64,000 nucleotides of DNA from Psococerastis gibbosa. Its lineage: Eukaryota; Arthropoda; Insecta; Psocodea; Psocidae. The position numbers and the translations under genes were made by a program. Below the pieces are notes generated by a model, which worked only from the letters and a program-made list of their open reading frames with translations, did not search any database and had not been told where the DNA came from. The DNA is taken from NCBI GenBank assembly GCA_963971405.1, contig OZ020485.1, forward strand, positions 11,408,001-11,472,000, written 5' to 3'. Below, in pieces: positions 12,097 to 22,920 of the stretch (its first letter is position 1; each line of letters starts with the position of its first letter).

Positions 12097-13436
12097 TTTT
12101 GACAATATTGATGTTCGAATATGCTATGCAATCATGGATATTCGTATAGGTTCTTCAATGAAAAATCAAAACTTAAGTTTAAATTTAAACAATCTTGATC
12201 CTGATTTTTGGCTGTAGAGCAGTACCTATCCACCTACATACAATACGTATTATTTATATTATTTTCTTAAAATAATTTTATTGATTGAATTTTTCGTCAC
12301 ATCTCCAGCCCACCTCATTTCGGGGTCCCGACATTGATTCTTAAAGGTTTTGGAGTTATAAGCCTCCACCTCTCCCCCCACCCCCCCCCCCCGGTATTTT
12401 GACTATTTACGCCAATGGATGCTCTTGTTTTGGAAGAACCTCCGACCCTATGCCTCTCATGGGCGTCGCCAACTATGGGAACGTTGGAAGGGTAGATGCC
12501 CCCTAGAGGGCCAACGCCTCCATCCCCCCCCCCCCACTATAGTGTTACAAATATTTTTGTTATGTTCGGCAACCCAAGAACATACGCACAATATAATGAC
12601 AATGTTTTGCAGTACAATATTGATTTCCACGGCCAATCCAATTTTTGGGCACTGCAAAATATACTTTTAAATTAATAATTTGATAAGCTATAGTAAACAA
12701 TAAGAACGCCCTTTCTAGCCGCCTTGCAAAATGAATGAGACCTCGAAGAGCCCATTTGTATAGAAAACGGTTTTTCAAGCAGAAAAAGCAGAAAACATAA
12801 AATTGCTGTGTGCTTATTTACATGGGTATATATATATTTGATATATTTTTGCCACTCAAACCCCCGCTTTCTATAAATAGGCTCCTAATAAGAAGAAATG
12901 ACTAGTCTATTGCATATATAGTATATTTGAAGAAGGTTAAATTTAAATAATAATTTTATTGTTTTCCTTATTTCAACGGGGGTTCCGGACTTTTTTCCAC
13001 CAATAACATTCAATATACTCGTACATACCCTATTCACGTACATCGGCTCTAAAACCAGCCAGTGTTTTCGAAATGCCCCGACTCTCCCCCCCCCCCCTTG
13101 CCTGAGAGCTATTGACGCCCATGATAAGTTTCTATGCTACTGTAATACTGCATGAATGAAAGCTGTAGCGTATACTGGGAATTGATAGGCTTGTTGGGCA
13201 GCATTCCAAAAAAGGTCTCATTAATCATGTGCTCAACAAAGCCATTGGCGGTGCTAATTTATCATTAGGTTCTGCCGCGAGCTTTCCTCTACACATCAGT
13301 CACGTGATCAAACCATCATTTGATTCGATTTCCTGGACACGAGGCTTAATTCCGAGGGATTAGCCTTAACACTCTCTGCTCGGGCACTCTAAGTACTATT
13401 TTATAGCCCACTATTGTGTGCCCATAGGGTGACCGT
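12097..13436. other. Non-coding DNA with poly-C tracts
   Basis: C-tracts near 12380, 12526 and 13087. CATGGGCGTC (12458) and GACGCCCATG (about 13116) form an inverted pair, but the outer bases show no target duplication, so I do not call an element. Confidence 0.4.
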
Positions 13437-14060
13437 CAGTGCCGGGTTTGGCTGTGGCCAATGGGCTTGCAGCCCGATCTTGACGATTTTAATACCGGTG
13501 TTAATATAATACCATGTCACGTAATGGTACGGTATTAATTCAATATTGTTTAAAATAAATGAATTGTAAAACTGAATTTTTTAATTTTTGATGTTGGTAA
13601 TTGTCGCAAGAGTGCTATACGCGGAAAATTAAAATTTAAACAATTGAATGATGATCTTCGGCTATATTTTTGGTGAGTTTCTTAATTTTTTCTCCCATAG
13701 ATTTAGACAAATTATTTATAATTCTTAATATAGGCCCTATTTCAAAACGAAAACTTGTTCATTTTAAAGTTATTTCTATTTGCTTGTTATATTTATATTT
13801 GCTACGGCAGCGTCAGTTGAGGTCTTCAGTATTGCCAACATCACAATTTAAAAAATTCTGAAATTTACTGTTCATTTATTGTAAACAATTGAATTAATAC
13901 CATCAGGTGACATGGTATTATATTAACCCTGGTATTAAAATCGCCATGATCGAGCTGCAGGAGGGCCATGGCCCCAGAGCCCCCACGAAAAAGGAGCCTC
14001 CACAAAAGGTCGCAAAATACAAGATTACAATACAAAGCAAATAAACTGGACGAACAATTT
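13437..14060 (+). mobile_element. Left end of a hAT element related to 59146-62973, with a nested MITE
   Basis: Starts CAGTGCCGGGTTTGGCTGTG, matching the first 17 bases of the intact hAT at 59146. After the nested insertion (13466-13960) it resumes with GGCCCCAGAGCCCCCACGAAAA, the same motifs the intact element carries at 59180-59220. No right end or transposase was found, so this is a truncated or deleted copy. Confidence 0.7.
13466..13960. mobile_element. MITE nested in a hAT end
   Basis: Long imperfect inverted repeats: left TGCAGCCCGATCTTGACG then ATTTTAATACC; right GGTATTAAAATCGCCATGAT then CGAGCTGCA. Immediately inside, TTAATATAATACCATGTCAC and its complement continue the pairing. The host hAT sequence resumes on either side, so this insertion is the younger one. 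Confidence 0.65.
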
Positions 14061-15559
14061 GGTGGGAATTTGGGTCACCATTTTATCATCGATAGTGGAG
14101 TCTTTGTCCAAGCCCAATGGGTAGGCCTACATAAAACTGCTCGGCCCGAGAAAAAAATTTCTTCTAAGCTATGACATCTCACTATTGGCTCTATGATTAA
14201 TATTCATGTAATATCTAAGATTTCATATGAAAAATTGGTAATATCAATTGAAACACGCAAGTACTCTTCCATTGACTGCGCCATTTTCCCGTATTGTGTG
14301 AATTAGGGATAAATAAGCAATTATTGTAGTTGGGAACAAATTCCGTGTAATGATCTCTCCAATACAATATCCCGTGCCCCCGTCATCTGCTCTCAACATA
14401 CTTCACACAAGGAGAGAATCTGATTGACAGAACAGTGGGAAAGCCGTTCGATAGGGCTTATATGAGACCATTAAAAGCAAATAGTGGTGGGAGGGGGTAA
14501 AGAAATTCGTGGATTATTCATTTTTCCAATGAAGTTTGCGCATAGAAGTTCCATTCAGTGGGAATGAGGTTCTGTAGGGACAGTTTTGGTCACTAGGTTC
14601 GCTGACGACAAACCGATATCCATATTATTCAAAATGGCCGCCGTTTGCATGCGAAAACTAAGCTCTTAGCATCTAATTAATACTTTCAATATTTTTTTAT
14701 AATATTTTTACTATGTCTGGACCTTATTTCGCTGCATATAATTTAATATATATATTCTCCATGATTTATAGAAAAATATCACTTTAAAATAATACGTAAT
14801 TAAAAAATCATTTTAAAATAGTATTGAGGCTTATGGAAAAATCAACGCTTTGATATCATTGCAACTAGTGCTGCCATCTACAAAATGACGCCACAAATGA
14901 ACCCCATTCTAAGGAAGACCTTTCATGTGTGGATATCAACCTACATCTGTAGTTTTACCGAAGATAAAGAATATAATATGGTGAATACTACCTATACACA
15001 GTATATTATTTTGTTTGTGATATTCCATTATTATTTTCTGCTTAGTCGATGTCTGTTGAAAAACATGTTTACTTAATAGGGGTATTCACTTTGTTGGGTT
15101 TACCCTAAGAGAAAGTAGGAAACTGAGGTAAGATGGAAGAATATAACTCCAGTTTTTCTATTAGAAAAAAGATGTAAGGAAACCTGTTTCCCTAACATTC
15201 CCACTTTACCCAACCCGTAGGTTGGGTAACTGCACTTGGGGAATCGAAAACTGCCAAATTTGTTGTTTATTTGCCTTTGAGTTTTCCTTTTTATTTTTAT
15301 TTAATTTAAAAAATATGTTCTGCGACAGAAATTAATTTTAAAAAAAAACATGTGGCAATAGGTGGACGACATCAAATTTTCATAAGTTAATAGCCAAAGG
15401 CAGAGAAACTTTGGAGGTAAGTTAAGTTAGGTTTTTCTATTTCTATGGTTGGGGGAGGTATCCTCACGCTGAATTATTTCTCTATTTTCCCATTTTTTCT
15501 TTTTCCCTTTTCTACCAACACAGTGAAAACCCCTTATATCGCTATCAGCTTATCTCGAG
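14061..15559. other. Non-coding DNA, nothing recognised
   Basis: AT-rich with no gene or bounded repeat identified. Confidence 0.4.
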
Positions 15560-15745
15560 ATGAAGCAGTAGAATCCGGGATGTTTGGCCGTGGTCGATCT
15601 GAAATTGTACATGCAAACGTTTCGTCAACATCTGCGGTCGCCATCTTCAGTGTAGTTGCGCTTACTTCTAAGTTTGTATCTCTGAGGCTCAGCAGCAACT
15701 ATTTGGGCAAGGGGATGTGTGGATATTTATACCAAGCGGATGGGT
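15560..15745 (+). mobile_element. One-ended copy of the TGACGAAGCAG MITE
   Basis: GATGAAGCAGTAGAATCCGG through GCCATCTTCAGTG and GGCTCAGCAGCAACT matches the MITE at 51750-51968, but the right inverted repeat is absent. Further partial copies lie at 45325 and 63945. Confidence 0.65.
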
Positions 15746-16918
15746 GGTGGCAGTGGTTTTACGACAGGTTTTAGAAGGGGGGAGTGGTGTATAATTTGGC
15801 ACCCCCCCCCATTTTCATGAAAGTGTAGAAAATGGGGAAAGCCGTTCTCATGGACCTACACAGCTTTTAAATTCTTTGTGTCATTTGCGCAGGAGCTCGA
15901 GGGTTCAGGAGACTTGAAGGGGGGTCCGGGGGTCTCTCCTGGGGGGGGGGGGGGCGGTGGGATGTTTAGAAACAATTTTAACTGAAATAGCGGGATTATA
16001 CGCATTTTGATAGCAGTAACGTTAATATTTTTATTAATAGATTTTGTAGTTTTGCAGGCGATTAATATAATAGCAGACGAGGGGGGCCTGGGGGAGGAAA
16101 AGTTTTGAAAAATAAGCCTCTGAAATAGTGGGGGTTAACGCATTTTGAGAGCTGTAACAGTTAGATTTTACAGATTTTACAACTGCAAACAGGAATTTCT
16201 TCGATAAAATAGGCCTTAAATAGTGCGGTCTTACGCATTTTGCGTTTAATGCGTTTATATTTTGCAGACCATGACTTAATTAAGTTATTATTATTTGAAT
16301 AAATATGACCAAAATACTACCCCCCCCCCCCGCTCGTTACGCTACTGGCCTATGTGAGCCGATTCAATAGTAATTAAATTAAGATGAAGAAAGAAGATAC
16401 ACGCGTCACTTAAATGATAATTAGCTATCACACATCGAATCGGGTCTTAGTTATAGAACAAAAAGTACCTAATTATTTATTAATTTCCTTCCTTCCTTCC
16501 TTCCTTCCTAGTTTAGTGAAAGTGTCAGCTTCAGCCTGCATGTTTATCATAAGTTTACTGAGACTCTAACCTATGATTGTTTACTTGCGTTATTTGTAAT
16601 TGATTGGAAGCTTCATTAGACTTATTGTACTCGTAACTTATTCAGAAATTAGTCTAAATAATTATCCTAAATGAACCCCAATAAATTGACTTACGAGAAT
16701 AATGCTTATAATAATTAAATTACAAGTTGCTTGTCAACGGAGATTAATTGTTGTTCATTGTTGCATATGCTACATATACTCAGGTGGATCACTTTTTTTG
16801 CCCTTTTGGCCACAACTTGACAAAACAGTTGAATGCCGTGTTTTCGTTTTAAACGAACGGGTTAGGTTTAATACCGTGTTTGTATCGTTTTAATATTTCC
16901 TCCGGTGAGGCATTCCGA
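15746..16918. other. Non-coding DNA with G/C tracts and a CCTT microsatellite
   Basis: Poly-C or poly-G runs lie at about 15802, 15940 and 16320, and (CCTT)n at about 16488-16510. ACGCATTTTG recurs at about 15999, 16138 and 16233, suggesting an old internally repetitive element, not classified. Confidence 0.4.
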
Positions 16919-17240
16919 TAGACTCGTACCTGTACTCGGTTAAGTCATGCTTTCGCCTGTTTCATTGCGTCAATGGTAAGCTTGTCTCAGCTTGTCCATT
17001 AACGCTTGTAGCCGGTATAGGTTGACATCGAAAACACATACCAGTTTTATGATGAATAAACGACTTTATTGCAATACAAATGGCGAACAATAAGACTATA
17101 AAGTCTTTTTTTTATGTTAACCGATGGCCATAAATTCTCAAAGAAACAATACAAATAATGTCCGAAATCCATGGGGTCGTTGGCACTGGACAAGGGACTT
17201 ATGGGCCACTATAGTAAGCCTGGATCCATAAAAAGTTCTT
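16919..17240. repeat. Unclassified repeat, the paralog that gives the empty site for 7922-8243
   Basis: Shares both flanks with 7768-8330 but has AACAATACAAATAATGTCCG without the HINE insertion. Confidence 0.7.
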
Positions 17241-18391
17241 CAAAAATTAAATTAAATACGACATTTCGATGGTGCTACTGCTGCTAAGGCTGCTGCGTGA
17301 GTTGTCGTGTCGATAACTTATGAAATCAATAAATTATTTGATATAATTTTCCAATTTCCAAAGGCAATATTTTTGAAAAAGCTTTAAGAATGAAGTAGTC
17401 GGGAATTCATAACGAGCTTAAATGCTCTAAATGCTAATTTCCGCTTGCTTTATTTTTCTGACAAAAGTCTGACAATTCATCTTGAACCCCAACTTGATTC
17501 ATTAATTCATCGTCGGGTTCTTATAGAATTTTTAAATTAGGAAAATATATCCACTGCCCTTAATATATATTATGCCCAATGAAATTCAGATAAAGAGGTA
17601 CCTAGTTTTAAATTCAGTTACAAAGGAATACAAGTGGGTATAAAGTATAGCAAGAAATTCAACCAATGGCGATGCCAGCTTTATATTTTTCTGCTACCTA
17701 CTTTTATTCTTTTACTTTTACTAACGAAAAACTTCTTTCCCTCACCGTTCCGGCCCCTCTCAGTCTAAAATTTTGTTTTTCAATTTCATTTTTATTTCCA
17801 ATTTCAGATTTCACACAGAACGTACGAATTAGAATGTACGATTTAATATCTGAAGGGGGTGAACTAATGATCCAAAATCAAAAGTATTGTAGAATTAGGA
17901 TACTGTATATATTGTATGTAACTTAGGCTAAATTAAGTTAAGGTTTTGGTCTATATGGGCTTACGCTCATGATGTACTGTCGGAAATTTATTTATTTTCT
18001 CTTTAATGTATTTGTCTGATTCCTGGTTAATTAACAATACACAATTATTATTGTCACTTACAAACAAACCCTACGAGGCGTAGAGGTCGCCCATAACTAG
18101 ATCTTCTTATAATTCAACATTGCTGCACAGCCAGCCTGTCGCCAAGTATTGACCCACTAATTTTATAGCTACACAACAGATATTCCTGTGTAATTCGACG
18201 GATATTTTCCATTATCATCCCGCACGGCTGGAATGGTTTTAGAAGCAACGGCTGCATGTTGGATCATGTCTTAATACTGTTGTGCATTCGTTATTATTCC
18301 GATTCAGTACGTTTCTGTCTGTTACGTGTTAAACATAAATTTCGTAGCGTTGGCTGGTGTAGGTACGGTTTTTTGGTGGAAGGCAGGCTCA
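17241..18391. other. Non-coding DNA, nothing recognised
   Basis: AT-rich with no gene or bounded repeat identified. Confidence 0.4.
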
Positions 18392-18715
18392 GGTGCGGTT
18401 TCCACCGACCTCGCATTGCAGAATGCAAATGACATTGACGGAAATGTTTGTTTCACTCTATGCCATAGTTAAAATTGATCAATGATCACAGAGTAAAATC
18501 ACAAACAAACAAACTAAAATAAAAAAATGGCTTCATGGGATATGTTAAGTACAAACATTTTAATAGATTTCTATAAAAAGAAAAATTCAAATTTCCGTCA
18601 ATGTCATTTGCATTCTGCAATGCGAGGTCGGCGGAAACCTCGCCTAAGTCTTGAATGTCTGTTACCACGTCACCGTATTTGTATTGAGCACTAGCAGGTC
18701 GGTGGGAACCGCGCC
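18392..18715. mobile_element. Long foldback MITE, family F1
   Basis: GGTGCGGTTTCCACCGACCT on the left and AGGTCGGTGGGAACCGCGCC on the right. The interior arms (TGCAGAATGCAAATGACATT and complement) flank the shared core TTGATCAATGATCA. The right arm is longer because it retains a second terminus. Confidence 0.8.
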
Positions 18716-18824
18716 TTACAATAACCCAAACGATGAGGGGAACTAGGACAGTGGTCGACAGCTATTTATGAGAATTATAAAGAATATATATGAGTTAAAT
18801 AATATAAATGATAAATAAATATAA

Positions 18825-19018
18825 TTATTTTGTTTTATTACTAAGCCAACCTAGCGGAGTTAGGGCTATAATGCCAACTCTTACACTCAACTAGGAAGAA
18901 CCGGGACGGCCTGCTTTACATGCCCTCCGAAGCATGGCTAGAAAATGTAGCAAGTGTGAGACTCGAATCAACAACCTGAAAGGTCGGAGTCTGTACCACT
19001 ACTCTACAAGTCCTGACA
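18825..19018 (-). mobile_element. tRNA-derived SINE (family T)
   Basis: Reverse complement of the 29293 and 32768 copies, including the tRNA-like head with a B-box-like GATTCGAGTCTCAC and the body TAGGTTGGCTTAGTAATA. An AT-rich tail follows on the minus strand. Confidence 0.8.
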
Positions 19019-19060
19019 ATAATAAAATCAGTTTACAATACTGTTTTTCTTTATATGTTG

Positions 19061-19494
19061 AGAGTGTACAATACAGCCAATAGGAAATTGGCAGCTCGAA
19101 ATTGAATACTTTTTATTTTTTATATAATTAACTGAGCAAGTTATTAAAGATTTGGCGCATTTAAGTAATATAAGACTACTTCCTACATCAGATAATAAGG
19201 TATTTTTATTTTTCGAAATTGTAGTTTTTTCATTTACACGATTTTACGTTGAAAGTTATTGTTTATAAATTATTATGGTAATTATGGAAAACTGCAATAA
19301 TTGCAATTAATTAATTAATGAAATTTTATTAAATTAAATTAATTAAAATTAAAAATAACTTATTATATGATGGATAAGTAGTCTTCTACAACTTAAATGA
19401 GCCAAATCTTTAATAACTTGCTCAGTTAATTAAACAAAAAATAAAAAGTATTCAATTTCGGGCTGCCAATTTCCTACGGGCTGTACACTCTTAT
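19061..19494. mobile_element. Foldback MITE, family F2
   Basis: About 430 bp and nearly palindromic: AGAGTGTACA...CCAATAGGAAATTGGCAGCT on the left faces GGCTGCCAATTTCCTACGGG...TGTACACTCT on the right. Longer arms contain TTAACTGAGCAAGTTATTAA. A piece of its right terminus recurs at 56658-56697 inside a coding fragment. Confidence 0.75.
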
Positions 19495-20309
19495 TAAGTA
19501 AAACCCCGAAAAAAGCTGAAAAGGTCCAATTCGACTTCAAAGACGCGTGAGGGGGGGGGGGGTGTCTGGTTTACTCATATGCAACCTTTTACATGATGCA
19601 AGGGTGTAGCGTAAAATATATGGATACATATAGCTTACCTATTTATTCAATTAACTTCTTTGTAAGTTGCAAGGGTGACATTGATTACTGCTGCACGGAA
19701 ACCTCATTAACAGCATTAAATATACATGAAAATTAGCAATCCCACTGTACACCATGTACAGACTTTTAACATACTTAACTTAATTACAATGGGGTGTTCA
19801 CTATTTTGCATAAGTAACTTGCGGGCGAGATACTAATGAAGATATTCAGATATACGAGTAGAGTATACAACTAAGATACACAACGAATTTACAATTTATC
19901 GTACACCAGTTTTCCAACTTGGTTATGCTTGGCTCTTCAGTAGATGACAAAAAAGCAGGTTTCCGATTTTCAATGAAGCCGGGTAAATTTCAGCTCTCTG
20001 CCAGCCTTTTCAGTCAGTCTCCCTTTTAATTACAGCAAAAATTGTCTTTGACTTCCATCCTTCACTTACTTTTATTGACAATCCAAGCATGTTTTTCTCC
20101 TTTTATTTATTCAGCAGAGTTGTAAAAGGAAGCGAGTTCTGTGTTGAATTACTTTTGTATTTGTGTAATACGGTTTTTTAAGGATTACTCGTTGTATTGG
20201 GAGTATTCACGAAGTGTGTTAAAAATTGTTTTGGTTTTTGTTTTAATTATTTTAAGGGCGATTTTATTTTTGGAATTGCTTATGCACTCACATAGTTATT
20301 TGTTGCTGT
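19495..20309. other. Non-coding DNA, nothing recognised
   Basis: A G-tract lies at about 19551. No gene or bounded repeat was identified. Confidence 0.4.
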
Positions 20310-20681
20310 GCCAACGGCCTTACAATGTTGAACCCATCATGAGAGCAGAGCATGTTTCAAGCTGAGGCAAACTTGGTAGTGTGCCCAGCGTTGGCAGGGG
20401 AACTTGGTGGGGCAAGATAACACGCTGAGACTATACCAGTCAGTCTACGTGCGTGGTCACCTCCGATTTAATCGTGTGACTTTACCATGTTCCCCCACTG
20501 GTTTGGAATCCACTATAATCAGGAGGTTCACCATGTCTGACGACAACTCCCCTTTCCCCCGAGGTGAAGGAGTCTGCCCATAGGGTGCCTCAAGTAAACA
20601 AACAGACTCACTCCCCCCTTCAGGGTGACATGGTTGCTAAAAGCAGAAATGCTGAAAACACGCGTTGGAAACAAACAAACC
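20310..20681 (+). mobile_element. 5S rRNA-derived SINE, subfamily A, copy 2
   Basis: Starts GCCAACGGCCTTACAATGTT, then GAACCCATCATGAGAGCAGA, and keeps the shared body ATCCACTATAATCAGGAGGT. The tail is A-rich and TAGTTATTT occurs on both sides as a likely, partly decayed target duplication. Compared with the 46599 copy it has several substitutions and small indels. Confidence 0.75.
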
Positions 20682-22530
20682 TAGTTATTTTTTATGTATT
20701 GTGTGCTACATGAGACGGATGGGTTAGCGTGTAATATGGCACACTGATATCAGGAGTGCACTGGACAACGTGGGTGGCCAGACGGGCCGTGGCCCGTTTC
20801 ATATAGGGTGTGTGTGAGTTGGAGATGGTTTTTGCGAACTGCTATCAGTATCAGGAGCGCACTGGACAACGAGGTTGCCCAGGTTGTCTGTCCATTTCCA
20901 TGAAAATGTCAATCTAGTAAAATCCTTTATTTATTTTAAGGTGCGGGACCCTTGCGGTTTTTTGCGCCAAGTATTAATATCTTATATCTTAACAATGTTA
21001 GGAAGTGGGTACCTAGTTAAGTTTGTAAAGCCTCTACAGACACGAAAATTAGAGAGCAATGAAGCTACGTATAATTGGATGGGAATCGGGAGTTGAACTC
21101 GAGTCAACACCTTGTCGGGGTGTAATGCTGACCGACTTGCAAAGTTCGATAGCTGGTATTCAGAGACCTGGTCCCACCACCGCATGAGAAGTTTCGGTAA
21201 GGAATACGGGATGGCACTAACATTAAACAATGCATGGCGGTGCCAGGCAGTATTCTTTGCCGAGACTTTTCAAGCCGATAGGACCGGTCGTGACAAAAAC
21301 CTGTGTTTTGCTCTTTTAAGGGAGCTTCCCATCATAGCTTGAAAATTCGTGGTAACCCCACCACCGATAAAAAAATCCCTTTCGGCTCTGGCCGAACAGG
21401 TGTAGGGAAATTGCCCAGATTCCGCAGACCCTGCTTTTCCTCTACGCTACCTACGCTATGTATGTAATAAAAAATAAAAAATACTTAATTATTTTCCCGA
21501 CCACAGCATCAACACACAAAACACTCTTGTGTTCCAAACAATGACGACTGTGAACTTTTACTTATCAAATTATTTTCACTTCGACTGGACGTCATCTTAA
21601 AATCGTTGATTTGTCGTCAAAAGTGTTAATTACCAATATCGTAGACAATAATACGGGCGTTCAGTCAAATTCCTCTGCAACCATTATTAATTGAGATATG
21701 AATTATATAAGATTACAATCGGCAGCCATCTTGTAACTAAACAGTGAATCTAGCTGGTTAACGAACTCAATCAAGACATTTGTGTGATCAATTTCCGTGC
21801 CTAGTTTCATCAAAATCAGATAATATTTACGGAAGTTAGTGTCTCCTAAAATCGATACACATATGTACATAATTTTGAACGGAGGGTGGTTTTAGGCTCA
21901 GGGGGTCATGAAATGAGGAGTTGCATAGAAATTTTCCGACAGTCGAACATTGGTCGCCGTCTCAATATGTAGATGAATCTCCCTAAAAATGGAGGCTCAA
22001 GTTTATATCCCGTGCTTGCACAATTTTTCATAACTTCCTTTCTCGAATGTCAATACAAACTTACAATATTTTTCCGTAGTTCGTTTTGAAAAAGCAATAA
22101 TTCAACCAACGAAGCAATATCCTCTGAAACGATTAATGTAATGTTCAACAGAACCAGACATTAGTGCAAAATATAATAAATTATCCTCCTTAATCTTATA
22201 TCTATATACACTCTATTTCAAATTTAACTCGAAAGCGTTGCAGTGATTAATGCGATTCTTGCATATTTTCAATTTTACTACTTTTCGCACCAAAAGGGAT
22301 TTTTTTTAGAATGTAAGAAACGAGGAAGGGGGGAAGTTTTCGTTGAGCAGTGACTTGATATTATTGCCGAGGAAAGAAGTAACTTACAAATTAAATTTGA
22401 AGCATCCTAATGAAATTCCGCTCCTTCAGCATTAATGAAAACTCTCAATGGTATCTATTGTATATTTGTACAGCTGGAGGATCTTTTGTCGATAATATGA
22501 TTTGAAGAGGGTTGTTTACGGACATAGGGC
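20682..22530. other. Non-coding DNA, nothing firmly recognised
   Basis: A short direct repeat (AGGAGYGCACTGGACAACG, at 20752 and 20852) and a tRNA-like B-box complement near 21090 suggest old SINE material, but no full unit could be drawn. Open frames at 20982-21342 lie on both strands and look like chance. Confidence 0.35.
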
Positions 22531-22920
22531 TCAAGGACGAATACAGGGGGGGGGGGGCAGTTGGTAGCTGTCCAACCCAAATATAGTAGTAGTGTTCATC
22601 GGGTTAATAATGACAGACTTAGGCCTCATATTTGGGCCCATAGAGCGACCCCGACTTGACTGTCCTGTGCCAGCCCATAGGACAGTGGACCTCCTGATTA
22701 TAGTGGATTCTGAACCACTTGGGAAACACAGTGAAGTCACACTATTAGTTAGGAGGTGACCAGGACAAGTCCTACCATGTCTCCCTACCGGTACTGTGCA
22801 CCCGACCAAGTTGTCTGCAGCTTTGAACCTGCTCTGGTCCGCTGATGGATTCAACTTGATACCCCCAAATATAGTAAGTCTAGCTTACGTTACAATTCCT
22901 ATAGCCTATTTCTAATAGAT
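22531..22920. mobile_element. hAT-type MITE hosting a nested SINE
   Basis: CAAGGACGAATACAGGGGGG (22532) begins the same element type as 9186. Its sequence CCCAAATATAGTA is duplicated around the nested SINE (22576-22588 and 22864-22876), after which the MITE interior resumes (AGTCTAGCTTACG). Confidence 0.6.
22589..22863 (-). mobile_element. 5S rRNA-derived SINE, subfamily B, 5'-trimmed copy
   Basis: Minus-strand relative of 30055-30343: CAAGTTGAATCCATCAGCGG, CAACTTGGTCGGGTGCACAG, the shared AATCCACTATAATCAGGAGG, and an ACT-type tail. A 13-bp target duplication flanks it. The first bases of the 5S head are missing. Confidence 0.85.

Noticed and set aside
12457..13125. CATGGGCGTC...GACGCCCATG as a hAT element
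   Set aside because: The terminal match is only 10 bp and the flanking 8-mers differ.
13670..13861. 63-codon open frame
   Set aside because: Lies within the nested MITE at 13466-13960; no coding features.
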